DNA of 64,000 nt from Epiperipatus broadwayi (Eukaryota > Onychophora > Udeonychophora > Euonychophora > Peripatidae). The notes beneath the pieces are model-generated. The model saw nothing but the letters and a program-made list of their open reading frames with translations. It did not search any database and was not told the origin of the DNA. Within the stretch, counting starts at the first letter, position 1. Each line of letters opens with the position of its first letter. Shown in pieces: positions 24,256 to 34,884 of the stretch. The position numbers and the translations under genes are program-made. The stretch covers positions 3,005,001 to 3,069,000 of the forward strand of contig JAQFVV010006294.1 in assembly GCA_028023455.1 (NCBI GenBank), given 5' to 3'.

Positions 24256-24872
24256 TGTTTGTCTTTAGAAAACTTCAACTTTATTTAAATATTCCAATTA
24301 CATTCAACTGTTAGTAATAACTATTTATATGCACAATGTTTCGAGAGGCCTTATTTTCTTCTCTTCTTTGGGTGTTGCTGGCCTAATCAGTGAATGTACT
24401 AGCTTGGGAATCAAATCTGGATTTTTAGATTCTTGAATATTGAATTTTAAGATAACATCTACCATTCAATTGTTATCAATAGCACATAGGTTAGTATTTG
24501 CACAATATTTTGAGAGATATTCTCTCTTCTTCAGGTATTGCTGGCTTGACCAGTGATAGTACTAGTTTGGGAATTGAATCTGGACTCTTAGATTCTTGAA
24601 TATTGAATTTTAAAGTAATGCTTAGATTTTTGAATATTGAATTTTAAGATAATGCTCTAACACTCGAGCGTTACCTTAAAATTTAATATTCAAGAATTTA
24701 AGGATCCAGTTTCGATTCACTAGCTAGTACTGTTACTAGTCAAACCAGCAACATCTGGAGAAAAGAGGGGATTAATATCTCTCAAAATGTGCATATACTA
24801 ATCTGTATTTTATTATTAATAGTTGGATATAATTGGAATATTTAAATAAAGTTAAATTTTTCTAAAGACATT
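24256..24872. repeat. Foldback repeat cluster with a third partial copy
   Basis: The left arm (24,256-24,470) and right arm (about 24,650-24,872) are imperfect reverse complements. A partial direct copy of the left arm lies between them (about 24,480-24,640). Shared segments include attcttgaatattgaatttt and tgctggcctRatcagtgat. Each copy carries a terminal motif that on the minus strand reads CTGAAGAAGAG...CTCTCRAAAYRTTGTG (best at about 24,500-24,535). This is a common dispersed animal-repeat motif that loosely resembles a hammerhead core. No coding potential. Confidence 0.75.
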
Positions 24873-24879
24873 CAATACT

Positions 24880-25765
24880 TAATATTAGATGATGAAAATA
24901 GTCCAATATATAAATAAAATTATTTTTATGTGGTTAATTGTTTTGATAGTTTGCTAATATTTCCACTTTCATCTGTTTTGAAGTGTTTTTGTTTTGAATT
25001 TTAGAAAGCATACTGATAAGGTTTCACAATAATTGGACGGGTAATTAACAAAGTGAAATTTAACAGCTATTATGTGCATTTTTTGGTTTATACTTTTTTT
25101 TTGTTTTGTTTTTCTGAAGCAGATATTAGGTAGATTATTTTAGCTGAAGTAGAATGGAAATAAAATATTCTGCATTTTTTCAATGCAGAGAAAATAACAG
25201 AATTCGTTTATATACATATATTTTTAACAATAAGGTTTACAATATTTTACTCTGTTTATTTTTTAAAAAATTATATTACTATGAGTAATTATTATTCTAC
25301 TGGTAGCTAAATATCTATTTGGACTATTTATTTTTAAAAATATATATATTCTACCTCATATATACCTTTTTTAATGTCATCGTTCTATCCAATTTATACT
25401 TTTTTTTTTAATCAAAATATTTAGTATGCCATATTGTGATCAGTGAATAAATATTTATCATGTCTTTTTTACTTCTGTAAATTTCTAGGCAATAATCTTC
25501 ACTATTGCATTTTCCGTTTTTGCCCTAACTTTATAATAGTTTAGTTGCATTTATTAGTGAATAATAGTTTTTCTCTGTAGGAATCATAACTATTAAAAGA
25601 AAATCTACTGGCTGTTATGAAAATTAATTTTCTCAATATTTTTATTTATTCAATCATCTGCAGTAAAACAAAATAAATCAATTTTTATATTTTTATGAGT
25701 CTTTATTGCAAAACTTTTACAATTTTTTCTTCATTTTTTTAGAAAATATATTAATTTTTTTCCTA
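24880..25765. other. AT-rich non-coding DNA
   Basis: Low-complexity AT-rich sequence with no feature that I can support. Confidence 0.45.
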
Positions 25766-25769
25766 TATC

Positions 25770-25852
25770 AAAGGATCGGCTGGGAAGCAAACCTGTAACA
25801 ACTATCTGCAATCAAGTAACTGTGCTGACCTCTCGGCTACCAATGCTTGACT
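25770..25852 (-). repeat. tRNA-derived SINE head or tRNA pseudogene
   Basis: On the minus strand TGGTAGCCGAGAGGTCAGCAC (25,822-25,842) fits the pol III A box / D-arm of a class II (Leu- or Ser-like) tRNA. About 45 nt later GGTTTGCTTCCCA (25,781-25,793) sits where a B box / T-arm should be. The acceptor stem does not pair and the B box is mutated, so it is not a working tRNA gene. A SINE 5' head or a tRNA-like relic is the best reading. Confidence 0.55.
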
Positions 25853-26039
25853 ATATTTTATTTTTATTGAGTTGATTTTTTTTTTTTTGCAAATATTACA
25901 GGTGAAAACTTATCTTAATTATGTCACATCTTTTCTCCATTTTTTCAGCACATTCATTTTAAGAAATATTATCATTACATCTTCTTTCATTTTTTTGCAT
26001 TTCTTCATATATTCATTCATATGTATTATTTTTTTATAA

Positions 26040-26450
26040 ATCTCATATACATTTTAATGCAATTTTTATATAATTCCTTTTTTATTTTTGTAAATTTCAA
26101 CTGTCCTGCAATCTTCATCAGACTTACAACCTTTAAACTTATAATCATTATTTTATATGCATATAAAAATACAAACATTACAAGCATAAAGCTAAACTAG
26201 TCAATATATAATTAAAATACATATTTTAGATTATTTATAATCATATTTTATTTTTAACTCTATATCTTTACTTCTTTTATTTCCTAATTATTATTTCTTT
26301 ATTATTTCTACTTCATTTTTATTTTTTCTTCTATCCCTACCTATCATTCTACATAATTCTTTAATATGTCTCTATCACCTTCCTATTAATACCTATTAAT
26401 CTAATTTCTTTTCTTTCTTTCTATTATTTATCTATACTTATTCTTTTATT
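26040..26450 (-). repeat. Left arm of an inverted repeat flanking the older LTR element
   Basis: The reverse complement of this stretch matches 37,940-38,290 over about 350-400 bp, with shared segments such as aataattaggaaataa and tgattataagtttaaagg. On the minus strand 26,094-26,121 reads CTGATGAAGATTGCAGG then ACAGTTGAAA, similar to a hammerhead ribozyme core (CTGANGA, stem II, GAAA). Stem II would be weak here (G-U pairs). Confidence 0.72.
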
Positions 26451-27145
26451 AATAATTTTTATTTATTTCTATCTTTATTAATTATTCTCATTTTAATTTA
26501 CTTACTCATTTTACTCACCTTTTTATAATGTTTTTCCTTTTTACATTTGTAACTGACCCTTTTTTAAATTCTTAAAAATAATATTAATATAAATGGAATA
26601 TATGAGATAGAATAATAAGATAAGAATTAAATATATAGAAGAAACAAAAAATTCAATGTATACAAGAATTGATTCAGCATAGATATGATAAAAAAAACCC
26701 ATCAATTTATATGCATTCTATAGAAACAGGACATATATTTGAGAAAGATAGCATAAAAATGATTGATTATACTAATAAAAGGAGATAGAAAAATAAAAGC
26801 TATATTAATTAAGAAGATAAAACCAATTCTAAATAGAGATGGATGGGGTGGGTAAAGATATTATTTTTATAGAAATAATAATAATAGAAAAATAAATATT
26901 ATTTTTAAAAATAAAAAGTTTAAAGAATAGGTTAAAAAGTTAAAAAAGTTGATAATAGAGAGAGAGTTATATTAAAGGGGTATATGAAAAAGAAGCTAAA
27001 GAATTTAAAAACGAGTAAATTATAAATGTAAAAAGGAAGAAGGTTATAAAAAGGTGGGTAAAATGAAAATAAATTAAAAATGAGAATAATTAATAAAGAT
27101 AGGAATAGGAATAAATAAAAATTAATAATAAAAGAATAATTATAG
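26450..27145. other. Strongly strand-biased AT-rich DNA
   Basis: Pyrimidine-rich on the plus strand until about 26,570 and purine-rich from about 26,580 to 27,145, so the two halves pair roughly as an imperfect low-complexity inverted repeat around 26,575. No gene was recognised. Confidence 0.5.
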
Positions 27146-29671
27146 TGTAACAGTAAGAAAAGTGGAGCTGCTTAAGCCTAACGAAGAGATGTAGGTAGAG
27201 TGGGTTCGAACTTCACCTACTCCTCCAGATTACTACCAAGCAATTTACTCCCCAAACCTCACAAGAATTAATTCTTTAATGTATGCCTGGTGGTCAGAGA
27301 GAGATGAGATCCCAAAGGGGAATTTTAACATATAATAATCAGGTTTAAGATATATAATAACACATACAATTAATACATGGGTAATATTAGTGAATGAATG
27401 TTTATTATTTACATCAACAAAACAACTTGAAGAATCAATGAAAATGTTACAAGTTATTTCTCTTGCAACAGCATACACAGATATATAAATATGTCAATGA
27501 GATCCAATAATTATATGTAACAATCAATTTGTAACTCTAAAACAATACTATGCCTAACCAACAACTGAGTGCTTTCCTTTGAAAGAGAGAGAGAGACAAA
27601 AAAAATATAACTCGAGGGTGTAATTACAAAAGATGGATAATTGGTTAGAGCTAGCTAAAGAGAATTGAGGCCATGTTTGAATACAGCCTGACTGTTAAAT
27701 TTTTCAAAGTAAAGATAAACCCAACTGGCATTTGTTAGATTTACTCGGTAATATTTTTAAGCATATAAAAGGCAAGGTTTTTTATCTATAATGAAAAATA
27801 AACTACTAGGTAATATTTTTAAGCATATAAAAGGCAAGGTTTTAATCTATAATGAAAAATAAACTATCATGGTCATGGTCCTTGGTGATTCAATTTGTGA
27901 GATTAGAAAGAGAGTCTTGTGGCATGATGGCTTCATTCACGGCTAACTTAAGACTGGATAGCTTGTTTGCCATAGCTTTGCACCAAGTTCAAGAGCGGAA
28001 TATAATTGCTTGTGTCCAGCAATAATATTTGAAGATTTCGGGATCCAATTTATCATCAATAGCAATCCCAGAGGGATATTAGCTTACAAAGCAATGATGA
28101 CAGTAGTGAAAAATAAGTGCCAAGATGCCCATGAATCATTGAGTAGCACAATGTAACACTAAAAGCAATCAAATGACTGTTAACATTTAAATCCTTAATT
28201 GCGAAGAGATACATGAAATAAATATAACTTCAAAACCTTCAGAGTCTGAGCAAATATCCAATGTTAAAAATAATTATTATATTACTTTAATGAATGTTAA
28301 ATATACGAAAAGATTGGCATATTATTTACTAATTAATCATTATTTAACTAGTTTACCCATAGAGTTAATAAATATTTAAGCTCTAATTTATCTGCAGCAG
28401 TACTGTACTTTTTTTAACATTTAACCAAAAATTTACAAACTTTTAAACTGTATATGTTTTTTACAAACAGATATATATATATAGTAATACCCAAGTTGAC
28501 TTAAAAAATAAATATATAATAAAATAAGGTAGGATTGAAGCTTTCTTTTAAAATGCAACGTAACAGATTTCAAATATGTATACTGTAATTGCATTGATTT
28601 TATAGCTAATGATAAATTAAAAAAAAAACATTAACTTATTTCCAAAAAGACAAATGCGCTTCCTGTGTTTGCTCTCTTTTAACAAAATATATTAATAGAG
28701 CAAATATGGTAGGAAGAAGATAGATAGGGAGACCCTTTTTATTCAAAGAAATTTCATTATAAAATTTTAAATACCCCACATATAATATAGTGGGTTAATT
28801 ATATAATAAAATAAAAATAAATAAATTATTTTTTCTCCCCTCCAGTCCCTCCTATATAGGTTACAAATATATATTTCAAAAATATAAGAAAAATCGTTTT
28901 GTTTCTCTTCTGATAAAAGAAATTAAATTAAAAAAAAAAAAATAATTTTAATGAATACAATGGCAATCCACTAAGATGATAATTTTACGTGTAATCTTGA
29001 AATTTAAGAATCTCCATTATACTAAAACAAAATATAATACAATAAAAGTATTAAAATATCATTATATAATTAAAAAGCCATACATATACAATTTTAAAAA
29101 CTAAATAAAGTAAATTCAATTTATCAATTAAAACGAAAGTGAAAAAGGTAAGTGAAAATTCAAGTTATCGGTAACTAAAGGTGTGTGGCGAGATATTGTG
29201 TGGGGATATAGCCAGGTAAGGATGGTCCATTGTAAATCTGTTTCTTTTAAGTTTTTCTCTTCAGGATACATTTGGATAGTAGTTATTCATTAATAGGTAG
29301 CAGGCATCGGTCAGGCAACCCTTCGAGTTTTTTGGCTGGTTACATTGTTCCGACTTTGGCCCAAGGACGGATGGTAGAGTGGAGACAAAGAGACCTACTC
29401 ACACATTTTTACTGCACAATACATTTTTGAATTTATATATATCAGATGAAAGGACGACTATTTTAAGTATAGGGTGATGGGAGAAGATAGGTTCGTGAAG
29501 CTCAGCAAAATCTGTTCAGTCCAAGCTTCCTTCAACTAGGTTTTCAACATAAGATTTTTTTCGGTTAGAGCAGGCAAGCTTCAACAAGTGCAAGAGAGAG
29601 AACAAAAAATTTATTTATATCATTAATTGCCTTTTACATTCCAACCACTAATTAGTAGTAACCAATGCCTA
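27146..29671 (-). repeat. 3' LTR of the older element, with the empty site of the nested insertion
   Basis: About 2.5 kb. It contains a 62-bp tandem duplication at about 27,747-27,870 that is single in the other LTR, and about 70 bp near 27,290-27,355 missing from the other LTR. At about 28,467-28,490 it reads through an (AT)n tract followed by cccaagttgactta, exactly where the other LTR is broken by the nested element, so it records the pre-insertion state. Confidence 0.8.
29612..29619 (-). promoter_or_regulatory. LTR TATA box (3' LTR of older element)
   Basis: TATAAATA on the minus strand, followed by a segment ending GTTCTCTCTCTTG, aligned with the better preserved copy at 37,485-37,492. 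Probably inactive given the age of the element. Confidence 0.5.
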
Positions 29672-29689
29672 ACCCTTTTTTTCTATTCC

Positions 29690-30480
29690 AGATTTCTGAC
29701 AGCCTAGCAGTATGTGAAGAGACATATTGTACCTGAATGGTTCTAATAATGTGCCTGCCCAACAAAGGGAAAGCTGTCAATGGCTTTGGCAGTGGCACCT
29801 AGTGGAAGAAAAACTACATGTGAGTTTCTTCTTTTGGTGTGCAATATTTTTCTTGTGAAACCTGGTGCAGTATTCTGTCCTGCCTCTCGTAACTACAAAA
29901 GCTCTTAAATAAGGCGAGGCAGTAGTTTTCGAATGCTGTTGGCTTTCTGTTCATACATTCCCACTAGTCCTGGATGGATCCATGCAAATGGTTGGCTGCA
30001 ACTGCTATTTTCTTCCCTTACTTTTTGAAACATAAACAGTTCTTATAAGCTTTTCATGTGTGCCATTGAATTTTTTCCTATGTGGCCTGAAAAGTCTTGA
30101 TGTGGATAAATCTTGCAACCAGTGGACTATCTGTTCTTTTTATGCCTCTTGAGCTTTCTTTGGTATCACTGTTTAAATCACCTTTAGTAATATTGTCTTT
30201 GTTCACATTTGGGGGTTTCTCATCCCTTGATGCTTGTATTATGTTTTTTCTTCTTTATCCCTATCTTCTTTCAGTCTATTAATGTCTGCTCTGTACCATC
30301 TGCATTCTCCATCTTCTATTCTTCTTCCTAGAGCTTCTATCATTTCTTTCAACTGTCTCAACCATTGTAGTTCAGCTTATCCATGTTAGTACTCCTTATT
30401 CTCAGGATTTGGTTTTCCAACACAGTATCTGTAAATGACATATCTGTGTCTCCTTACAGTTGTCTTCTTCTGGTCCATTC
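29690..30480 (-). pseudogene. Broken gag of the older LTR element
   Basis: Minus-strand translation shows pieces collinear with the intact Gag at 13,523-14,563. They are QLKEMIEALGRRIED (N-terminal charged, coiled-coil-like region, about 30,325-30,370), SPLVARFIHIKTFQ (matching SPVAKFIHIQCFRG, about 30,087-30,128), YERQDRILHQ with KEETHM (matching AERQEGLMYS and HQETYA, about 29,830-29,895), and a tail matching the ...IVRMIRHNMPPWIRKIL region near 29,697-29,760. Several stops and frame changes interrupt it, and the A..WW..L block is badly decayed. This is the clearest evidence that the two LTR elements are related. No restored sequence is given. Confidence 0.75.
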
Positions 30481-30484
30481 ATGT

Positions 30485-31151
30485 TTTGTGGAAAAAAAAA
30501 TCCATCCCCCCCCCCCCCATATTTTTATTTTATCACACTTCTTTTTGTGCTCTTTTCTTTTTTTTTTTGTCATTTCTCTTGTCTCCGGTGTTTAGTGATA
30601 TGAACAAAGTAAAATCCTTTCTTGTTTTCTTTTTCTTTCAAATGATGCTCCCTCTCCTGATCGTCCTCGCATCCACATTCTTGCCCAATCTATGTCTATT
30701 TTTTCTCATGCTACCATATTTTTCTATTTATTCTCTTATGTGACCATCCCCTGTTACTATGTGCCCTCAATATACCGTTGAACTATAATACTAGTACTAA
30801 TGAGAAAGAGAAAAAAAAAATTCCACTTGATCCCCTTTCTTCTTTGCTTCTTGTTTGATCACTCTATCTTCCTACACAGCAAAAGAAAAAAAAAGTTAAT
30901 ATCTGATTTAATTCTATCTTCAACTGAACTTTGGTTGGTTTAACATATTTTAGAACATATATATATATATCAGCAACATTCTAATAAAGAGTGCAAAAAA
31001 AAAAATGCAAGAGGAAAAAAAAAAGTACCATTCTGTCATTCATTTTTTTTTTTTATAGAAAAAAAAAAATCCTGCTCATCAGATTCTCATGCATCACATC
31101 TCAAAATCTATCTCTAACACACTTGGGATGCCAGATTATTAAAAAAAAAAA
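30485..31151. other. Low-complexity internal remnant of the older element
   Basis: A 13-bp poly-C run (30,506-30,518), several poly-T and poly-A runs and an (AT)n tract. Near its right end, on the minus strand, is the PBS-like TGGCATCCCAAGTGTG (31,118-31,134), about 17 bp plus a T-run from the 5' LTR edge. Confidence 0.55.
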
Positions 31152-32366
31152 ACTAATGGTAAGAAAAGTAGATCTGCTTTAACCTAACCAAGAGATATAG
31201 GTAGAGAGGGTTTGAACCTCACCTATTTCTCCAGATTACTACCAAGCAACTTACTCCCCAAACCTCACAAGAATTAATTTTTTAATGTATGCCCTAATAA
31301 CACAGACAATACATTGATAATATTAGTGAATGAACATTTATTATTTACATCAACAAAATAATTTGAAGAATCAGTGAAAATGTTAGAAGTTATTTCTCTT
31401 GCAATAGCATACCCAGATATATGGATATGTCAGCAAGATCCAATAATTATATGTAACAATCTGTTTCTAACTCTAAAACAATACTATGCCCAGCCAACAA
31501 CTGGGTGCTTTCCTTTGAAAGAGAGAGACAGAAAAAATATAACTCAATGGAGTAATTACAAAAGATGGATAATTGGTTAGATTAATTAAATAGAATTGAG
31601 GCCACGTTTGAATGCAGCCTGATTGTTAAATTTTTAAAAATAAAGATAAACCCCCAACGGGCATTTGTCAGATTTACTCGGTAATATTTTGAGCATATAA
31701 AAGGCAAGGTTTTTATCTATAATGAAAAATAAACTATCAGTGGCTCTTGGTGATTCAATTTGTCATTTTAGAAAGTAAGTCTTGGGGCACAATGGCTTCA
31801 TTCAAGGCTAACTTGAAATTGGATAGCACTCTGGCTCTAAAATGTAGTTAGAGAAAAGGAGCTCATTTGCCATAGCATGCATCGAGTTCAGGAATGGAGT
31901 ATAATTGCTTAGATCCAGCAATAATATTTGAAGATTTCAGGATCCAATTTATCATCAGTGGCAATCCCAGAGGGGTGTTAGCTGATGATGCAATGACAAC
32001 AGGAGTGAAGAATAAGTGCCGAGACACCCACGAATCACTGAGTAGCACAATGTAACACTAAATGCGGTCAATTGATCATTAACCTGTAAATCCTTAATTT
32101 TGAAGAGATATATGGAATAAATATTACTTCAAAATCTTAAGAGACTGAGCAAATATCCGATGTTAAAAATAATATATTTTATTACTTTTTAATGAATATT
32201 AAATATATGAAAAGATTGGCATATTGATTACTAATTAATCATTATTTAACTAGTTCACCCACGGAGTTAATAAATATTTAAAACTCTAATTTATCTACGG
32301 TGGCTGGACTCTCTTTTACATTTAACCCAAAATTTATGAATGTTTTTTACAAACAGTTATATATAT
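31152..32366 (-). repeat. 5' LTR of the older element, inner part (left of the nested insertion)
   Basis: Aligns with 27,146 to about 28,478 (shared landmarks: tccagattactaccaagcaa; gcatataaaaggcaaggttt; caggatccaatttatcatc-like). It continues at 36,428 after the nested element. Confidence 0.8.
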
Positions 32367-33894
32367 TGAAACAGGGCTGAGCTCGATCCCTGTTTCAAAA
32401 AGTAAAGTTGACTTATATGCGTCAATATAGCCCAATTAATTAAATTTATTTCTTTTTCATATTTATATTTCCTTAGTATATAAATTTATAATTCTAAATA
32501 GGGATTTAAAAAGATTAAAATAAACAGAAGGGGGGGGGTATGTGTGCTCATTTTTTTTTTTTTTTTTTTGAGAACGCATGTATATATTTTGCTAGATAGA
32601 ATAATATATATATATATAAAAGGTATAAATGCAGTTATGGAAGTATACTTTATTTTTCAAGATGGAAACTTTTCAATTTCATTTTTGGAAAAGTTAAATG
32701 AAAAAAGATATCAAAAATAACTTGATTGATATCTAAGGAATTTAATTAGTGAGATTTAAGTTTAGATTCAAAAGAATTTTGATGAAAACAAAAGAAGAAC
32801 AAAATTAGATTTGGAGGTGTGAAAAGTTTTTGTTCAAAAAAGAATCCGGATTTTTGAGCGGCAGAACTTGCTAAAAAGAATTTATTCTAGTGCTGATTTT
32901 TATAGAGTGCTGTGAAGGGGAGTTGTTTAGAATCATCGGGTAGAAGGATGTGCAAGCAGGCTTTAGAGTTGTAAGCATGAAGGGCTTTTACAATCCTGCC
33001 CCTGAAGATACTGAAGTTGCTGCCATGTACACAAATATTGTAAATGGAAACCAGTCACTCCGACACCAAGATCAAGCTCCAACAATAGTAGCAGGTCGAA
33101 AATCAATAAAACATCGAACTGCCGAAATCACCTATGTCGAATGCAATACATATTAGAAAGAAGTATTTTAGCTTTAGTTTTCCGCGAGGAAGAAAAAAAA
33201 AGTAATGTGCACATTTACCACCTATATTCATCTAATAGTTCAAATGTTAGGTATTTTTAACTACACGTAATAAACTGTCCGCATAAACATTATTTATTAA
33301 CTCTTCTGAACTTTAAAATTATTTTTTTATTATTGTGGATCCGGATGAATCAGACATTGTTTTCCCGTTTATTTTCATTTTCTATTGCATTTTATATATT
33401 TCTATGCAGTGTATGTGTATGCATGTGTTTCTCACCATTTTGAGCACAAAACAAAAAGGGTCATATAAATAATATAGAAATTAAAAGTTATAAGATTAAA
33501 GTAAAATGAAACTTACGTATATTTGTGTTATTTCTTTGATTTTGAGTTAGTTAGATTATTAGATTTAAAAATTAATGTAATGGCTTGGATTGAAGAGTGT
33601 CTCGTATAATATAATCCCCCATATATTCCCACGATTAAATAATCACCCACCTTGAGTAGAGCTAGTCAATGGCACTTCCATACTGTAATCCTGATTTCCC
33701 AGCATAATTCTTATAGTAATATAGGATTGGCGCTTGAGGTCATAAATTGATGCTCATAAATATGCTGGGCGATAATTGGAATAATTTTGGCAAACATACG
33801 CATATACGTGCATCGTTATATACATACACGCAATCTTACAATGATTATATATGTGCGTAAGATGTATATATGGAAAATGGAACATCACGTTACA
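32367..33894 (+). repeat. 5' LTR of the nested element
   Basis: Begins with a perfect stem: ttgaaacaggg (32,366-32,376) pairs with ccctgtttcaa (32,388-32,398) around an 11-base loop. A TATA-like tataaaaggtataaatg lies at about 32,615-32,630. A 68-codon frame at 32,950-33,156 is stop-interrupted in the other LTR, so I do not treat it as coding. Confidence 0.9.
32612..32630 (+). promoter_or_regulatory. Candidate TATA region of the nested element's 5' LTR
   Basis: (AT)n leading into TATAAAAGGTATAAATG, kept in the 3' LTR at about 35,120-35,138 in slightly shorter form. It lies about 245 bp into the LTR, a plausible place for the U3 promoter. Confidence 0.5.
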
Positions 33895-33912
33895 TGGCTT
33901 CCCAACTAAAGG
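33895..33912 (+). other. Primer binding site of the nested element
   Basis: TGGCTTCCCAACTAAAGG starts immediately after the LTR's terminal CA. It begins with TGG as expected for pairing with a tRNA CCA end. The priming tRNA cannot be named; the first part (TGGC..CCCAAC) is reminiscent of tRNA-Lys-type sites, but the rest differs. Confidence 0.75.
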
Positions 33913-34455
33913 ACTTTCGAAAAGTGGAAAGTATGGGGGACGGAGTTTATGGGTTAAGAATAAAAAGAAAAGTAAATACACAGATGTACATTGAAAATTT
34001 AAAAAAAAAAAAAAATGGAAAAAAATAGTCAAACATTAAAATTTAGTTTATTGAATTTTAAAGTAAGAAATCGGAAAATAGACAATGGAGTGGATTGGTT
34101 AGTTAGGAAAGTTAAATATGCAGCATGGTGCTTCGGGGGAGAGAAAGTAGGCCTGAAAGTTTTGTTTTTTAATTAAATTTTTTATTTTTTAGGTTGTGGG
34201 TTCAATATTTATCGTAGTCATTATAGGGGCAGTTATATATATTGACATATATAAAGTAATGGTTTATATATGTGTTTGCCGGGTTGTAAGTATAGAGAAT
34301 AAATAAGTTGTGGCTGTGAAGCTTTGGGAGGAAAGTGGTCTAAGTCTGACGGGGGAATATGGGGTTGCCTGCTGGATCGGGCATGTGGTGTGTTGCGTTC
34401 TGTGTATAGCTGCTTTTTATTCCTGTTATGGTTGGAAAATTTCGAAAAAGAATCG

Positions 34456-34585
34456 GGCATTTGTCCTAGTTACCCACACCCCTAAGACTCGGAAGCAGCA
34501 GAGTGTGGTTAGGAGATGCTGGCATTTGTCCTAGTTACCCACACCTCTAAGACTCGGAAGCAGCAGAGTGTGGTTAGGAAATGTC
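34456..34585 (+). repeat. 65-bp tandem duplication in the nested element's internal region
   Basis: Two copies, 34,456-34,520 and 34,521-34,585, share ggcatttgtcctagttaccc and agactcggaagcagcagag with two or three differences. They occupy part of the short internal region, which otherwise has only short frames with no recognisable domain. Confidence 0.88.
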
Positions 34586-34870
34586 TTCTCGTTAAAAAAA
34601 AAAAAAGGAAATTTTTTTTTACGTTTTTTTTTGTTATTTTGTGGTCGTCTAACCAAGCAGGTTGGGGTAGAGTTGGCTATATTCGTTCATTGCATGTATG
34701 CTCGTGAGTTGTGGTCAGACCCAGATTATATCGTTAGGCCGATGGTCACTCACTCTTATGTTTTATAGTTACAGAATGGAACTCAGATAAAATTGATTTT
34801 AGAACATGTGTATAGTTTTATTTGTTTAGACATAAGCCATTCAAACACGTAGACCGTATTTAAAGGCTTC

Positions 34871-34884
34871 CGGGAGGGGGGTAT
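34871..34884 (+). other. Polypurine tract of the nested element
   Basis: CGGGAGGGGGG followed by TAT directly before the 3' LTR start at 34,885. Such a G-rich run is striking in this AT-rich window and fits the plus-strand DNA priming site. Confidence 0.85.

Noticed and set aside
25770-25852. Functional tRNA-Leu/Ser gene on the minus strand
   Set aside because: Only the D-arm is well kept; the acceptor stem does not pair and the T-arm is mutated.
26580-27145. CRISPR-like or satellite array in the purine-rich stretch
   Set aside because: There is no regular unit or spacer structure; it is imperfect low-complexity sequence mirrored by the pyrimidine-rich stretch to its left.
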